64,000 nt of DNA from Streptomyces sp. CNQ-509 (GCF_001011035.1 NZ_CP011492.1:496001-560000); one strand, 5' to 3'; counted from the stretch's first letter, positions 1 to 10,236 are shown. Numbers and translations: made by a program. Notes: generated from the sequence alone by a model not told the origin.

Positions 1-738
1 GCGCTCACCGACATGATCGAGGTCGGCCGGCGGCGCCGGCAGGCGGGTCTGAAGGCCGCCTCGGTCCGCCGCCACCTGGTCTTCACCGGCTCCCCCGGCA
101 CCGGCAAGACGACCGTGGCGCGGATGTACGGCGAGATCCTCTCGTCGCTGGGCGTGCTGGAGCGTGGGCACCTGGTCGAGGTCTCCCGGGTCGACCTGGT
201 CGGCGAGCACATCGGCTCGACCGCGATCCGTACCCAGCAGGCGTTCGAACGCGCCCACGGCGGCGTGCTGTTCATCGACGAGGCGTACGCGCTGGCGCCC
301 GAGGACTCCGGCCGCGACTTCGGCCGCGAGGCCATCGACACGCTGGTGAAGCTGATGGAGGACCACCGCGAGTCGGTCGTGGTGATCGCCGCCGGCTACA
401 CGACGGAGATGGAGCGGTTCCTCGCCGTCAACCCCGGGGTGGCCTCGCGCTTCTCCCGCACCATCACCTTCGGCGACTACACCGCGGAGGAACTGCTGCG
501 GATAGTCACGCAGCAGGCCGAGGAGCACGAGTACCGGCTGGGTGACGGTACGGACGAGGCGCTGCTGAAGTACTTCACCGTGATCCCCAAGGGCGCCGGC
601 TTCGGCAACGGCCGTACCGCGCGGCAGACGTTCGAGGCGATGGTGGAGCGGCACGCCGGCCGCGTGGCCCAGCTTCCGGACCCCACGACCGACGAACTGA
701 CGCTCCTCTACCCGGACGACATCCCCGTCCTGCCCTGA
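1..738 (+). CDS. CbxX/CfqX-type AAA+ ATPase (5' truncated by window edge)
   Basis: The open frame enters from the left edge, so the N-terminus and start codon are missing; about 245 residues are visible. They form an AAA+ module: Walker A GSPGTGKTT near visible residue 30, Walker B VLFIDEA near 88, a sensor stretch VVVIAAGYT near 126, and paired arginines (SRFSR) that fit an arginine finger. Family knowledge: CbxX/SpoVK/EccA ATPases form hexameric rings that remodel client proteins; EccA relatives work with type VII secretion, and others stand alone. No ESX gene is visible downstream, so the partner is unknown. The last 31 bp overlap the end of the convergent hydrolase gene. Confidence 0.88.
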   Translation, partial: ALTDMIEVGRRRRQAGLKAASVRRHLVFTGSPGTGKTTVARMYGEILSSLGVLERGHLVEVSRVDLVGEHIGSTAIRTQQAFERAHGGVLFIDEAYALAPEDSGRDFGREAIDTLVKLMEDHRESVVVIAAGYTTEMERFLAVNPGVASRFSRTITFGDYTAEELLRIVTQQAEEHEYRLGDGTDEALLKYFTVIPKGAGFGNGRTARQTFEAMVERHAGRVAQLPDPTTDELTLLYPDDIPVLP

Positions 739-3173
739 ACCGCCGCGCCGTCCGCGGTCTCCGCGTCCGGCTCCCCCGCGGGCCGCGGCACCTGCCGCGG
801 CCACTCCTCCACGGGCGCGGCGGGGGCGACGGAGATGCGGGCGATCAGCTCGGCGCGCTCGACCGCGAACGCCGGGTCGGCCTGGTAGTCGGAGTGCGCG
901 TTGATCGCGGCGGGCAGCGGGTGTTCCGGCGTGCGCTCGAAGGCGAGCGGGTCCTTGAGCGGCTTGCGGTCGACGTCGCTGGGCCGCCCGTCCGGCGGCG
1001 TGGGCCGCACCGGGCCGCCGATGGGGTCGGTCAGCCGCCACAGGTTGCGCCAGGCGTGCGTCTGGTCGTCGAGTTCCGCCAGCGCCCGGTCGCCGAAGTA
1101 GGCGGGGAACCAGCGCCCGTAGAGCCGGCGCAGCGGTGACCCGTACGTCAGCAGCGCGACCCGGCCGCGGATGTCCGGGTCGAGCTGCCAGACCGCGGCG
1201 GCGGCGAGCACGCTGCCCTGGGAGTGCCCGGAGATGACCAGGCAGCCGCCGGTGCGGCTGGTCCAGGTGCTGGTCCGCCAGGCGAGGTCGGGCACGGCGC
1301 GCTCGGCGTAGCAGGGGGGCGCGAAGGGGTGGGCGGCGCGCGGCCAGAAGGTCCCGACGTCCCAGAGGATCCCGACCGTACGGCGCGACTTGGGATCCCG
1401 GTACGCCTGCCGGCCCATGGCCAGCAGCAGGATGACCCCGGCGCCCATCATCCAGGAGCCGAGCGCCTGCCCGGTCTGCGCCAGCCCCGGCAGCGGCCCG
1501 GGAGCGCCGCGGGCGGCCTTGCCCGGCACCTCGTCGGTGAGCCAGGCGCCGAGGACGGCGCCCGCGCCGAGGACCAGGGTGGCGAGCGCGGCGGCGCCGA
1601 GCGCGGGCGGCGCGTCGTCGGTGAGCCGGGCGCGGGCGATGGCGCCCGCGATGCGGCCGGTGCGCGGGTCGTTGTCCCCGGTGTAGCGGTGCTCGGTGGG
1701 GTAGAGCCCGGCGACCTCGGTGGCGATCCGACGGCGCAGCACCCACATCCGCCAGCCGCCGGCCAGCGCCAGCAGCAGCACGAGGAGGGCGATCAGCGGT
1801 ATCGCCGTGGCCTGCCAGGAGAGCACCACGGGCGGTCCCGCGAGCGGGCCGTTCTCGCCGGGGGTGGCGCCGCGGTCCAGCCAGTCGGCGACGCGCTGGG
1901 CGACGCCGCCGGAGAAGACCCCGGCCACCGCGCTGGCCAGCAGCGCGACGCAGGCGCCGCCGAGGCCGCGCAGCGCGGGCGGCTCGCCGGTGGCGCGGCG
2001 CTGGAGCAGCAGGCCGGTGACCGCGAGCCCGGCGGCGAGCACGCCCTGCGCCACGGCGAGGCCGCCGAAGACCGACGTGCCGGGCAGCCGGCCGGTGGAG
2101 ACCCAGCCGGGCCGGGACCAGGCGGTGTGCACGAGCACCGCCGCCAGCAGCGCGAGCGCGGCGAGGGGGACGGCCCGTACGGCGCGGCGGTCCTCTCCCA
2201 TGTCCGGCTCCGCCTCCGTACGGCCCGATCGGCACACCAGGGCGACGACGGCGATCCAGCCGGCGGCGGTCAGGGCGCCGAGGACCCAGCCGGTGGCCCG
2301 GAGCCCGCCGCCGGTGTCGTCGTCGGCCGCGACGGTGACGGCGATGAGCGCGGAGGCGACGGCGAGCAGCCCGGTGGCGGTGTGCGCGGCGCGCAGCCGG
2401 GCCACCAGGCGGCGCCCGTACCAGAAGCCGGGCAGCGAGAGCGCGGGCTGCTCACCGGTGGTGCCGGGGGCGCCCGCGCGCGGCGAGGGCTTGGCCGACT
2501 CGTAGATGCTCCAGGTGCGCCGCGACAGCCACCACAGCAGGGCTGTCAGCAGCACGGGCACCAGCGCGGCCAGCGCGAGCCGCCGGCCGGGCCCGCCGAA
2601 CCAGCCGCCGGACTCGGCGGACATGAAGCCGAGCCAGGACTTGTCCGCGACGCAGTGGGTGCTGCCCGCGCACTGCCAGGCCAGCAGGTCGAGCGTCACC
2701 TCGCCGGCGGCCAGCACGAGCTGCACGGTGAGCGTGAGCGCGAAGATCCGCACGAGGACGTCGTACGCCCGGTGCGCGCCGTGCCGGGACGGGGCGGCGG
2801 GGCGCATCCAGTGCGCGAGGTTGGCGATCATGAAGGGGAGGAGGACGAGCCACAGCGCGCGGGCGCCGTTGCCCGAGGTCAGGTTCGACCAGCAGTACGC
2901 CTCCTGCACCGGCTCGGTACGGGGTCCGCCGCCTTCGCCGCGCCGCTCCCCCGCGGGTTCCTCCGCCCGCACGTCGTCCGTCCGGCGGTGGATGCCGGCC
3001 GTGCGGTCGCCGGTGACCAGCTCCGTTCGCGGGTCCCCCAGCATCTCCTGCGGGGTGGCCCCGCCGACGCCGTGGACCAGCAGTTCCAGCGCCGGCTGCG
3101 GCGCGGTGCCCTCGGATCCGCCCGTCCCGCCCGGCGGTGTGCGCCCCTTGGCGCTCAGCGCTTCCGGCTGCAT
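708..3173 (-). CDS. polytopic membrane alpha/beta-hydrolase (lipase/esterase-like)
   Basis: 821 residues from ATG 3173 (GAGAGG just upstream). The frame stays open far upstream, but only over antisense DeoR sequence, so that part is not coding. The N-terminus has an oxyanion-type VHGVGG at 33-38. A long hydrophobic region (about 100-600, roughly ten or more membrane segments) follows, and the nucleophile elbow GHSQGS appears only at 649-654 (Ser651). Asp716 and His760 are plausible triad partners. The hydrolase fold therefore seems to be interrupted by a membrane domain. The substrate is unknown; a lipid or ester is likely by family. Divergent from the DeoR gene. Confidence 0.8.
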   Translation of the reverse strand: MQPEALSAKGRTPPGGTGGSEGTAPQPALELLVHGVGGATPQEMLGDPRTELVTGDRTAGIHRRTDDVRAEEPAGERRGEGGGPRTEPVQEAYCWSNLTSGNGARALWLVLLPFMIANLAHWMRPAAPSRHGAHRAYDVLVRIFALTLTVQLVLAAGEVTLDLLAWQCAGSTHCVADKSWLGFMSAESGGWFGGPGRRLALAALVPVLLTALLWWLSRRTWSIYESAKPSPRAGAPGTTGEQPALSLPGFWYGRRLVARLRAAHTATGLLAVASALIAVTVAADDDTGGGLRATGWVLGALTAAGWIAVVALVCRSGRTEAEPDMGEDRRAVRAVPLAALALLAAVLVHTAWSRPGWVSTGRLPGTSVFGGLAVAQGVLAAGLAVTGLLLQRRATGEPPALRGLGGACVALLASAVAGVFSGGVAQRVADWLDRGATPGENGPLAGPPVVLSWQATAIPLIALLVLLLALAGGWRMWVLRRRIATEVAGLYPTEHRYTGDNDPRTGRIAGAIARARLTDDAPPALGAAALATLVLGAGAVLGAWLTDEVPGKAARGAPGPLPGLAQTGQALGSWMMGAGVILLLAMGRQAYRDPKSRRTVGILWDVGTFWPRAAHPFAPPCYAERAVPDLAWRTSTWTSRTGGCLVISGHSQGSVLAAAAVWQLDPDIRGRVALLTYGSPLRRLYGRWFPAYFGDRALAELDDQTHAWRNLWRLTDPIGGPVRPTPPDGRPSDVDRKPLKDPLAFERTPEHPLPAAINAHSDYQADPAFAVERAELIARISVAPAAPVEEWPRQVPRPAGEPDAETADGAAVQGRTGMSSG

Positions 3174-3374
3174 GCCTCTCGCCCCCCGTACCGTCCTGCG
3201 GTCCCTACCGGTGTCCAGCATCCCGGGATCGGCCGTCCGGTGCAGCTTCCCGCGCGGGAGGCGACGCAGAATCGTGACGCGGGGGTTCCCGGCGGGCGCA
3301 CATCCGCGGCAGTGTGACCTGCCCGCATGGGAGGATGACACGGACAAGCGACCCCGGGATGAAGGGCGTACGGC

Positions 3375-4196
3375 GTGAGCGACAACCAGAACCTGCTCGC
3401 GGAGCAGCGCCGGGCCCTCATCCTGGACGAGGTCCGGCGCCGCGGCGGGGTGCGGGTGAACGAGCTGACGCGCCGGCTGAACGTCTCGGACATGACCATC
3501 AGGCGCGACCTCGACGCGCTGGCGCGCCAGGGGGTCGTGGAGAAGGTGCACGGCGGCGCGGTGCCGCTGGCCGAGGCGAGCACGCACGAGCCGGGCTTCG
3601 AGGCCAAGTCCTCCCGGGAGACGGGCGCGAAGGAGGAGATCGCCCGCGCGGCGGCGCAGATGGTGGCGCCGGGCGCGGCCATCGCGCTCTCCGGCGGGAC
3701 GACGACGTTCGCGCTGGCGCGGCATCTGGTGGAGGTCCCGGACCTGACGGTGGTGACCAACTCGGTGCGCGTGGCCGACGTGTTCTACGCGGCGCAGCAG
3801 CCGGGGGCGCGCGGCGCGACGGTGGTGCTCACCGGCGGGGTGCGGACGCCGTCGGACTCGCTGGTCGGCCCGGTCACGGACCAGGCGATCCGCACACTCC
3901 ACTTCGACGTGCTGTTCATCGGTGTGCACGGGATATCGGTGCAGGCGGGCCTCTCGACGCCGAACCTGGCGGAGGCGGAGACGAACCGGCATCTGGTGCG
4001 GGCGGCGCGGCGCGTCGTGGTGGTCGCGGACCACACCAAGTGGGGCACGGTGGGCCTGAGTTCCTTCGCCTCGCTGGACGCGGTGGACGCGCTGGTGACG
4101 GACCCGGGGGTGCGTCCCGAGGCGCGGGCGGAGATGGCGGAGCACCTGCCGGAGGTCGTGGTCGCGGGCGAGCCGCAGGAGCCGGCGGGGGGCTGA
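3375..4196 (+). CDS. DeoR/GlpR-family transcriptional regulator
   Basis: 273 residues from a GTG start with AAGGG about 9 nt upstream. The N-terminal helix-turn-helix contains the family signature TIRRDL (41-46) and KVHGGAV (57-63). The C-terminal DeoRC sensor domain carries the phosphosugar-binding SGGTTT loop at 106-111. DeoR repressors usually sense phosphorylated sugars or nucleosides and act on an adjacent catabolic operon. No such operon is adjacent: one neighbour is a divergent membrane hydrolase and the other a convergent PLP enzyme. The target is therefore unclear; autoregulation through the 201-bp divergent gap is possible. Confidence 0.9.
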   Translation: MSDNQNLLAEQRRALILDEVRRRGGVRVNELTRRLNVSDMTIRRDLDALARQGVVEKVHGGAVPLAEASTHEPGFEAKSSRETGAKEEIARAAAQMVAPGAAIALSGGTTTFALARHLVEVPDLTVVTNSVRVADVFYAAQQPGARGATVVLTGGVRTPSDSLVGPVTDQAIRTLHFDVLFIGVHGISVQAGLSTPNLAEAETNRHLVRAARRVVVVADHTKWGTVGLSSFASLDAVDALVTDPGVRPEARAEMAEHLPEVVVAGEPQEPAGG

Positions 4197-4200
4197 GCCG

Positions 4201-4218
4201 GGGCGCCGCGGGGCGCCC
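4201..4218. terminator. short convergent hairpin
   Basis: A perfect 7-bp GC stem (GGGCGCC / GGCGCCC, 4-nt loop) fills the 27-bp gap between the DeoR stop and the stop of the convergent PLP enzyme. Its position suggests a bidirectional terminator, but the stem is short and there is no U-tract. Confidence 0.35.
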
Positions 4219-4223
4219 GGGCC

Positions 4224-5369
4224 TCAGCAGCTCCAGCGGCCGGTGGCGAGGAAGGCGTCGAGGTGCGCGGCGTACGGGCCGATGTCGAGGCCCTGCTCCG
4301 CGAGCCAGTCGTCGGAGTAGTACTTGTCGAGGTAGCGGTCGCCCGGGTCGCAGATCAGGGTGACGACGCTGCCGTTGCGGCCTGCCGCGACCATCTCCCC
4401 GACGATCCGCAGCGCGCTCCACAGCCCGGTGCCCGTCGAGCCGCCCGCGCGGCGGCCGATGGCCCGCTCCAGGGCGCGTACGGCGGCGACGGTGGCCGCG
4501 TCGGGGACCTTCATCATCCGGTCGATGGCCGCGGGCAGGAAGCTGGGCTCCATGCGGGGGCGGCCGATGCCCTCGATGCGCGAGCCGCGGTCGACGGTGA
4601 CGCCGGGATCGCCGCTCTCCCAGCCGGCGAAGAAGCAGGAGTTCTCCGGGTCGGCGACGCAGACGCGGGTGTCGTACTGGAGGTAGCGCACGTAGCGGGC
4701 GATGGTGGCCGACGTGCCGCCGGTGCCCGCGGTGGCGACGATCCAGGCGGGCTCGGGGAAGCGCTCCAGGCGGAGCTGGGTGTAGATCGACTCGGCGATG
4801 TTGTTGTTGCCGCGCCAGTCCGTCGCCCGCTCGGCGTAGGTGAACTGGTCCATGTAGTGGCCGCCGGTCTCCTCGGCGAGCCGGGCGGACACCTCGTACA
4901 CCGTCCGCGGGTCGTCCACCAGATGGCAGGTGCCGCCGTGGAACTCGATGAGGCGGGCCTTCTCGCTGCTGGTGGTGCGCGGCATCACGGCGATGAAGGG
5001 GACGCCGATGAGGTCGGCGAAGTACGCCTCGGAGACGGCGGTCGAGCCGGAGGACGCCTCGATGACGGGCTTGCCGGGGCGGATCCAGCCGTTGCAGAGG
5101 CCGTAGAGGAAGAGGGAGCGCGCGAGGCGGTGCTTGAGACTGCCGGTGGGGTGGGTGGACTCGTCCTTGAGGTACAGGTCGATGCCCCAGCTCTCCGGCA
5201 GGGGGAAGCGGAGCAGATGGGTGTCGGCGGTGCGGTTGGCGTCGGCCTGTACCTTGCGCACGGCCTCCTTGAGCCAGGCGCGGGCCGCGGGGTCGCTGCG
5301 GTCGACGTCGAGGGTGGGGAGGGCGCCGCCGGGCGCGGCGGCCGGGGGTTGAGCGCTGGCGGTCACCAC
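4224..5369 (-). CDS. PLP-dependent cysteine synthase/desulfhydrase-family enzyme (Cds1-like)
   Basis: A fold-type II PLP enzyme of about 381 residues. The cofactor lysine lies in PTGSLKHR (about Lys79), a substrate loop [10 protein letters not shown] follows at 104-113, and a GTGGT phosphate loop lies in mid-protein. The C-terminus has a DKYYSDDW segment that I recall from the mycobacterial Rv3684/Cds1 cysteine desulfhydrase group, which releases H2S, pyruvate and ammonia from cysteine. Plain cysteine synthase activity cannot be excluded. The start is uncertain: tandem GTGs at 5369 and 5366 have no strong ribosome binding site, and the frame stays open to 5603. Divergent from the small gene at 5518. 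Confidence 0.82.
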   Translation of the reverse strand: MVTASAQPPAAAPGGALPTLDVDRSDPAARAWLKEAVRKVQADANRTADTHLLRFPLPESWGIDLYLKDESTHPTGSLKHRLARSLFLYGLCNGWIRPGKPVIEASSGSTAVSEAYFADLIGVPFIAVMPRTTSSEKARLIEFHGGTCHLVDDPRTVYEVSARLAEETGGHYMDQFTYAERATDWRGNNNIAESIYTQLRLERFPEPAWIVATAGTGGTSATIARYVRYLQYDTRVCVADPENSCFFAGWESGDPGVTVDRGSRIEGIGRPRMEPSFLPAAIDRMMKVPDAATVAAVRALERAIGRRAGGSTGTGLWSALRIVGEMVAAGRNGSVVTLICDPGDRYLDKYYSDDWLAEQGLDIGPYAAHLDAFLATGRWSC

Positions 5370-5517
5370 CCGATCATATGCGGGGCCTCTGGCCACCTCG
5401 GCCGGTCGTGGGCACACTGGCAGGAGTGCTGGTGCCGCCTCCTTGTCGCGGGGCGGTGCCGCCCATGCGCGCTCATCGCTCCAGGGGAGCGCTGTGGGGG
5501 AGCCGAGGAGGGTCGGC

Positions 5518-5847
5518 GTGGCGGAGACGGAGTACACGGCTCGCGGGGTTCGGATTGGGCGCTGGTTGCGCTCGCTGACCCGGGCGGGACAGGTGCATAT
5601 CAAGGACGGCCGGCTGGAGTTGCTGACCAGCTACGGCACCCAGATCGACAGCGCCCCGGTCGAGGAGGTGCGCGCGGCCCGCCCGTGGTTCGGCCGCGGC
5701 GACCGGGCGGTGGCGTCGGTCAACGGCAGGCAGTACGTCCTGACGCTGACGGGCGAGCAGGGCTGGCAGGAGGAGTCGGGCGAGAAGGCGGCGGGCCGCT
5801 TCCTCGAAGCGGTACGCGCCGCCCGCGGCAGGCCGGACTTCGGCTGA
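5518..5847 (+). CDS. conserved hypothetical protein, 109 aa
   Basis: The GTG at 5518 is chosen because GAGGAGGG lies 6-7 nt upstream; the longer frame from 5443 lacks a site. The product is a small soluble protein without signal peptide, membrane segment or cysteines. It is predicted to be mostly beta-strand with alternating hydrophobics ([17 protein letters not shown]), ending in an alanine/arginine-rich helix. I recognise no motif. Codon use is typical of the neighbours. A strong terminator follows directly. Confidence 0.65.
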   Translation: MAETEYTARGVRIGRWLRSLTRAGQVHIKDGRLELLTSYGTQIDSAPVEEVRAARPWFGRGDRAVASVNGRQYVLTLTGEQGWQEESGEKAAGRFLEAVRAARGRPDFG

Positions 5848-5855
5848 CGTGACGA

Positions 5856-5891
5856 CGGCCCGTCCCACTCCCCGGGGAGCCGGACGGGCCG
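5856..5891. terminator. bidirectional hairpin terminator
   Basis: Perfect 10-bp stem CGGCCCGTCC / GGACGGGCCG with a 16-nt loop, between the stop of the 109-residue gene and the stop of the convergent ABC permease. Well placed to end both transcripts. Confidence 0.75.
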
Positions 5892-5912
5892 GTCGCGGCG
5901 TGTCTGCGCCGG

Positions 5913-8464
5913 TCACTCCGTCGCTATCGCGCCCAGGACGTCCAGCCCGGCTGCCCGGCGGGACGGGCGCCAGGCCGCGAGGGCGCCTGCCGTGAGGCCG
6001 ACCAGGGCGACGATCGCCAACTGCAGCGGCGGCACCGTGAACACCCCGTCGCCGGAGGAGTCCGTGGCCTTCGTCATGGCCCAGCCGAGGAACGCGCCGA
6101 GCGTCAGGCCGCCCGCCGTGCCGAAGGCGGCGACGAGCACCGACTCCCAGCGGACCATCGCGCGGAGCTGCGCCCGGGTCTGGCCGACCGCGCGGAGCAG
6201 GCCCAGTTCGCGGGTCCGCTCGTGCACGGCGAGGGTCAGGGTGTTGGCGATGCCCAGCAGCGCGATGAGCACGGCGAGCGCCAGGAGCGCGTACACCAGC
6301 GTCAGCATCATGTCGACGCCCGCCGCCGAGGACTCGGCGAACTCGTCGCGCGTCTGCACCTCCGGGTTGCCGTACCGCTCGGCGACCTTCTCCACCGCCG
6401 CCTTGCCGTCCGCCTCGGCCACGCCGTCCTTGAAGGCGACGGCGACCATTGAGTCGGAGTCCTGCATGCGGTGCGGCTCCCACGCCTCGCGGGTGAGGAC
6501 GTAGTCCCCGGCCAGGTCCGCCTGGTCGTAGACGGCCCGTACCGTGAACGGCCGCTTCTCCCCGTCGGTGAAGGTGAACCGCGCCGTGCTGCCGACCTGC
6601 CAGCCGTGGTCGTCCGCCTCGCTCCTGGAGACCGCGACCCCGTCCGTGCCCAGATCCGTCAGGCTGCCCCGGACCGTGCCGAGGTCCAGCACGTCGCCCA
6701 TCCGCCCGGGATCCGTGACCGTCAGCGCCCTGCCGTCGCCGTCGACCCGGGCCACGCCGCTGCCCAGGCCGAGCGCGTGCTCCACCTCCGGCAGCTCCGC
6801 CACCGCCGGGGCGACCTTCGGGCTCAGCGCGCCGCTCTCCGGCCCGAACGCCGGCACCCGCACGGCCACGTCGCCGGCGAAGGCGCGCGAGACGGTCTGG
6901 TCCATCGTCGACTTCAGCGAGGCACCGAAGACCGTGAACAGCGACACCACGGCGACGCCGATCATCAGCGCGGTCGCCGTCGCCGCGGTGCGCTTCGGGC
7001 TGCGCAGCGCGTTGCGGCGGGCCAGGCGGCCGTTCATGCGGCGCAGCGGGGCGCCGAGGATCCGTACGGCATACGAGGACGCCACCGGGCCCAGCACGAC
7101 GAACGCGGCGAGCGTGACGACCGCGCCGAGGACCGTCAGCATCACCGACGGGCCCGAGGACGCCCCGTACACCGTCAGCACGGCGCCCGCCGCGGTGAGC
7201 ACGCCGCCGACAAGGGCACGTACCCGGGAGGAGCCCGAGTCGTCCACGGCCGTCTCGCGGAGCGCCGCCAGCGGCGACGTGCGGCCGGCGCGGACGGCGG
7301 GCGCCAGCGCGGAGGCCAGGCACACCACGACGCCGGTGGCGAACGGCAGCGCGAGCGACAGCCCGCTGATCACCAAGTCGCCGTCGGGGAAGGGGAATCC
7401 GACCGCAGGGAAGAGCGCCTGGAGCCCCGCCGCGATCCCCACGCCGCCGGTGAGGCCGGCGAGCGAGGCGAGCACGGCGACGACCAGGGCCTCGGCCATG
7501 GTCTGGCCGACGACCTGGCGCCGGGTGGCGCCGAGCGCCCGCAGCAGGGCGTTGTCGCGGGTGCGCTGGGCCACGACGATCGCGAAGGTGTTGTAGATGC
7601 TGAACGTGGCGACCAGCATGGCCACGCCCGCGAAGCCGAGCAGTCCCGCGGTGAAGCCGCTGAGGAACTGGCCCGCGATCTGGTCCTGGTTCTCCTCGGT
7701 GACCTCCTGCCCGGTGACGGCCTCGATGCCGTCGGGCAGCGCCGGGGCCAGCGCCTTGACCAACGCGGCCTGGCTCTCTCCCGGGTCCGCGCGGACCTGG
7801 ATGCTGGTGGCCCTGCCGGGCTCGGCGGTCAGGTACTTCTCCGCGTCGGCCCGGGTCAGCGCCGTGAAGCTGGTCTGACCCATGCCGTCCTCGCCGCCGA
7901 AGGTGGAGATGCCGACGATCGTCACCTTGAGCGGGTCGGGGGTGCGCACGGTCGTGGTGTCGCCGACGCCCAGGCCGGCGTCCTTCGCGGCGCCCCGGTT
8001 GATCACCGCCTCACCGGAGCGCTCGGGTGCGCGGCCCTCGTCGATCCGGTACGAGTTCAGCTCCTCGTCGGCGATCCAGTTGCCGGCCAGGGTCGGAGGG
8101 CCCCCGCCGCCCACCGGCTCGCCGTCCTTGCCGAGGAGTTGGCCGGGGCCCTCGATGCGGGGCTCGGCCGCGGCGACGCCCGGCATCCGCGCGATCTCGT
8201 CCGCCAGTTCCGTGGGGACGGTCCTGCGGGTGCCGAACGACTCGCCGGGGGTGGTGATCATGTCGTCGCCGCGCACCACCGCGTCCGTACCGCCGGTGGC
8301 GCGGCCGAACATGGCGTCGAAGCTGGACCTGAGGGTGTCCCCCATGACGAGGGTGCCCCCGAGGAACGCGACGCCGAGGAGCACGGCGAAGAACGTGCCG
8401 GCGAACCGCCGCTTGTGCGTGCGCAGTCCGGCCATGCTCAGCCGCAGCGACGCGCGGGTGCCGC

Positions 8465-8468
<4 letters not shown>
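5913..8468 (-). CDS. FtsX/MacB-type ABC transporter permease
   Basis: 851 residues. The layout is the two-unit FtsX type: TM1 near 21-42 after a basic N-terminus (THKRRFAG), a large extracytoplasmic MacB_PCD-like domain, a three-helix FtsX block near 260-400, a second extracytoplasmic domain, and a second FtsX block near 720-845. Each block contains the typical helix with ...LLRALGATR... or ...LLRAVGQTR.... Family members export lipoproteins, peptides or antibiotics, or act as mechanotransmitters. The ATG overlaps the stop of the ATPase gene by 4 bp, so the two are translationally coupled. No resistance or lantibiotic gene nearby indicates a substrate. Confidence 0.92.
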
Positions 8469-9273
<805 letters not shown>

Positions 9274-9277
<4 letters not shown>

Positions 9278-9594
9278 GCCGCACCGCCCTTGCTTTCGCC
9301 GCGGCGGCCGAACACCTCGTTCAGCACGGACAGCCGGCGCCAGTACTCGTCCTCGTCGATCTCACCGGCCGCGAAGCGCCGGCCGAGGACCGCGATCGGC
9401 GACTGCTCGCCGTAGCCGGGACCGCCCGGACCGCCCGGGCCGCCGCGGAACCGCTGCCAGGGGGCGCCGCGGCCGCGCCGGACGACGCGGCGGACGAAGA
9501 AGAACAGGCCGCCGAGGACCAGTGCCCACATGAGCGGGAAGAGCAGGATCCACGGTCCGGGTCCGCCGTCGTTCCAGTGCGCCAGTGTGTTCAT
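9274..9594 (-). CDS. small membrane protein with C-terminal SHOCT domain
   Basis: 106 residues from ATG 9594; the longer upstream frame is not supported. A single transmembrane helix (about 15-36, WILLFPLMWALVLGGLFFF) is followed by a basic Arg-rich stretch, a glycine/proline linker, and a C-terminal SHOCT motif (about 75-100: RRFAAGEIDEDEYWRRL). SHOCT segments are short oligomerisation or targeting modules often found at protein ends. It is first in the operon with the ABC pair and coupled by ATGA, so it may be an accessory or regulatory subunit of that transporter. Confidence 0.8.
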
Positions 9595-9620
9595 CGTTCT
9601 CCACTCCTCGATGGTTTCTG

Positions 9621-9634
9621 TGGTGCCGGCACCA
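9621..9634. promoter_or_regulatory. 14-bp palindrome upstream of SHOCT-ABC operon
   Basis: TGGTGCCGGCACCA is a perfect 14-bp palindrome starting 27 bp upstream of the SHOCT start, with an outer GATGGT/ACCATC echo nearby (9610-9615 and 9631-9636). Position and symmetry fit a dimeric repressor operator. The regulator is not identified. Confidence 0.4.
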
Positions 9635-9818
9635 TCGAGACTCCCGCCGGGAGGGGGTCCGGGTCGTCGTACGGCCAGCGGCACCTGGCCTGCTCCCGGC
9701 GGAGTATGCGGGCCGTCTCCGGCTGCTTCCGGCCGCCGTCCGCGGGGGCGTGAGCCGGTTCGTACGCCGGCTTCCGTCACCGTGCGTCACTTATTCACAC
9801 GGGGCGCACCCGGGGCAC

Positions 9819-9830
9819 GTGCATATGCAC
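9819..9830. promoter_or_regulatory. 12-bp palindrome
   Basis: GTGCATATGCAC, a perfect palindrome with an AT-rich centre in a GC-rich context, 84 bp upstream of the GTG of the 85-residue protein. Candidate operator. Confidence 0.35.
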
Positions 9831-9861
9831 CCTCCACACGCTGCCGCGCGCCCCCTCGTCA

Positions 9862-9877
9862 CGCTTCCATGGAAGCG
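9862..9877. promoter_or_regulatory. 16-bp perfect palindrome
   Basis: CGCTTCCATGGAAGCG is perfectly self-complementary over 16 bp and lies 36 bp upstream of the GTG start at 9914, where it would overlap a promoter. Candidate operator for the downstream small gene. The embedded ATG opens no supported frame. Confidence 0.45.
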
Positions 9878-9913
9878 GACACGGGGCACGGACGGGACGA
9901 AGGAGAGCAGACC

Positions 9914-10171
9914 GTGGCCACCGAAACCGACACGAGTGCGGTCGTGTCCGAGCTCGCCGAGATCCGGCGCTCCCTCGACGTGGGCCTGGCCCGCATCGAC
10001 GGACGGCTCGCACTGCTGTCGCAGCGCAGTCAGCAGATGGAGCGTGAGATCGACGAGCTGACGGCACGCGTCACCTCGCTGGAGCACTCGCGCTGGCCAC
10101 TGCCGTCGATCGCCGCGCTCACCGGCGCGGGGGCGATGGCACTGGCGTTATGGCAGGCCCTGGGCCGCTGA
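9914..10171 (+). CDS. small coiled-coil protein with C-terminal TM helix (TTA codon)
   Basis: 85 residues from GTG 9914 with AAGGAG upstream. Residues about 5-58 form a heptad-rich helix (VVSELAEIRRSLDVGLARI ... MEREIDELTARVTSLE), a predicted coiled coil. The C-terminal 20 residues (PSIAALTGAGAMALALWQAL) form one membrane helix, so this is a tail-anchored or small inner-membrane protein. Codon 79 (10148-10150) is TTA, the rare leucine codon read only by the bldA tRNA in Streptomyces; it is the only in-frame TTA I found in the window. Expression may therefore be developmentally gated. Function unknown. Confidence 0.72.
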   Translation: MATETDTSAVVSELAEIRRSLDVGLARIDGRLALLSQRSQQMEREIDELTARVTSLEHSRWPLPSIAALTGAGAMALALWQALGR

Positions 10172-10198
10172 ACGGCGGACCCGGCCGGCGAGCACCGC

Positions 10199-10229
10199 CC
10201 GCCGGTCCCGCAGTCGGCGGGACCGGCGG
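10199..10229. terminator. hairpin terminator, 13-bp stem
   Basis: Perfect 13-bp GC stem with a 5-nt loop (AGTCG), 27 bp after the stop of the 85-residue gene. First of two tandem hairpins between convergent genes. Confidence 0.7.
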
Positions 10230-10236
10230 ACCGGTG

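Larger units (their letters stand above)
9595..9913. other. 319-bp divergent intergenic region
   Basis: This gap separates the SHOCT-ABC operon (left) from the small membrane protein gene (right). It holds three perfect palindromes (9621-9634, 9819-9830 and 9862-9877) and no convincing ORF; frames through it lack ribosome binding sites. It presumably carries both divergent promoters. Confidence 0.5.

Noticed and set aside
1..738. Type VII secretion locus (EccA)
   Set aside because: Only the ATPase end is visible and no EccB-E or ESX gene follows.
1224..3317. 697-residue open frame on the plus strand
   Set aside because: Gly/Ala/Arg-rich shadow opposite the membrane hydrolase, typical of GC-rich antisense frames.
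3174..4145. Upstream extension of the membrane hydrolase frame (1145 residues in total)
   Set aside because: The added part is antisense to the DeoR gene, Arg/His-rich with no motif, and a good start with a ribosome site exists at 3173.
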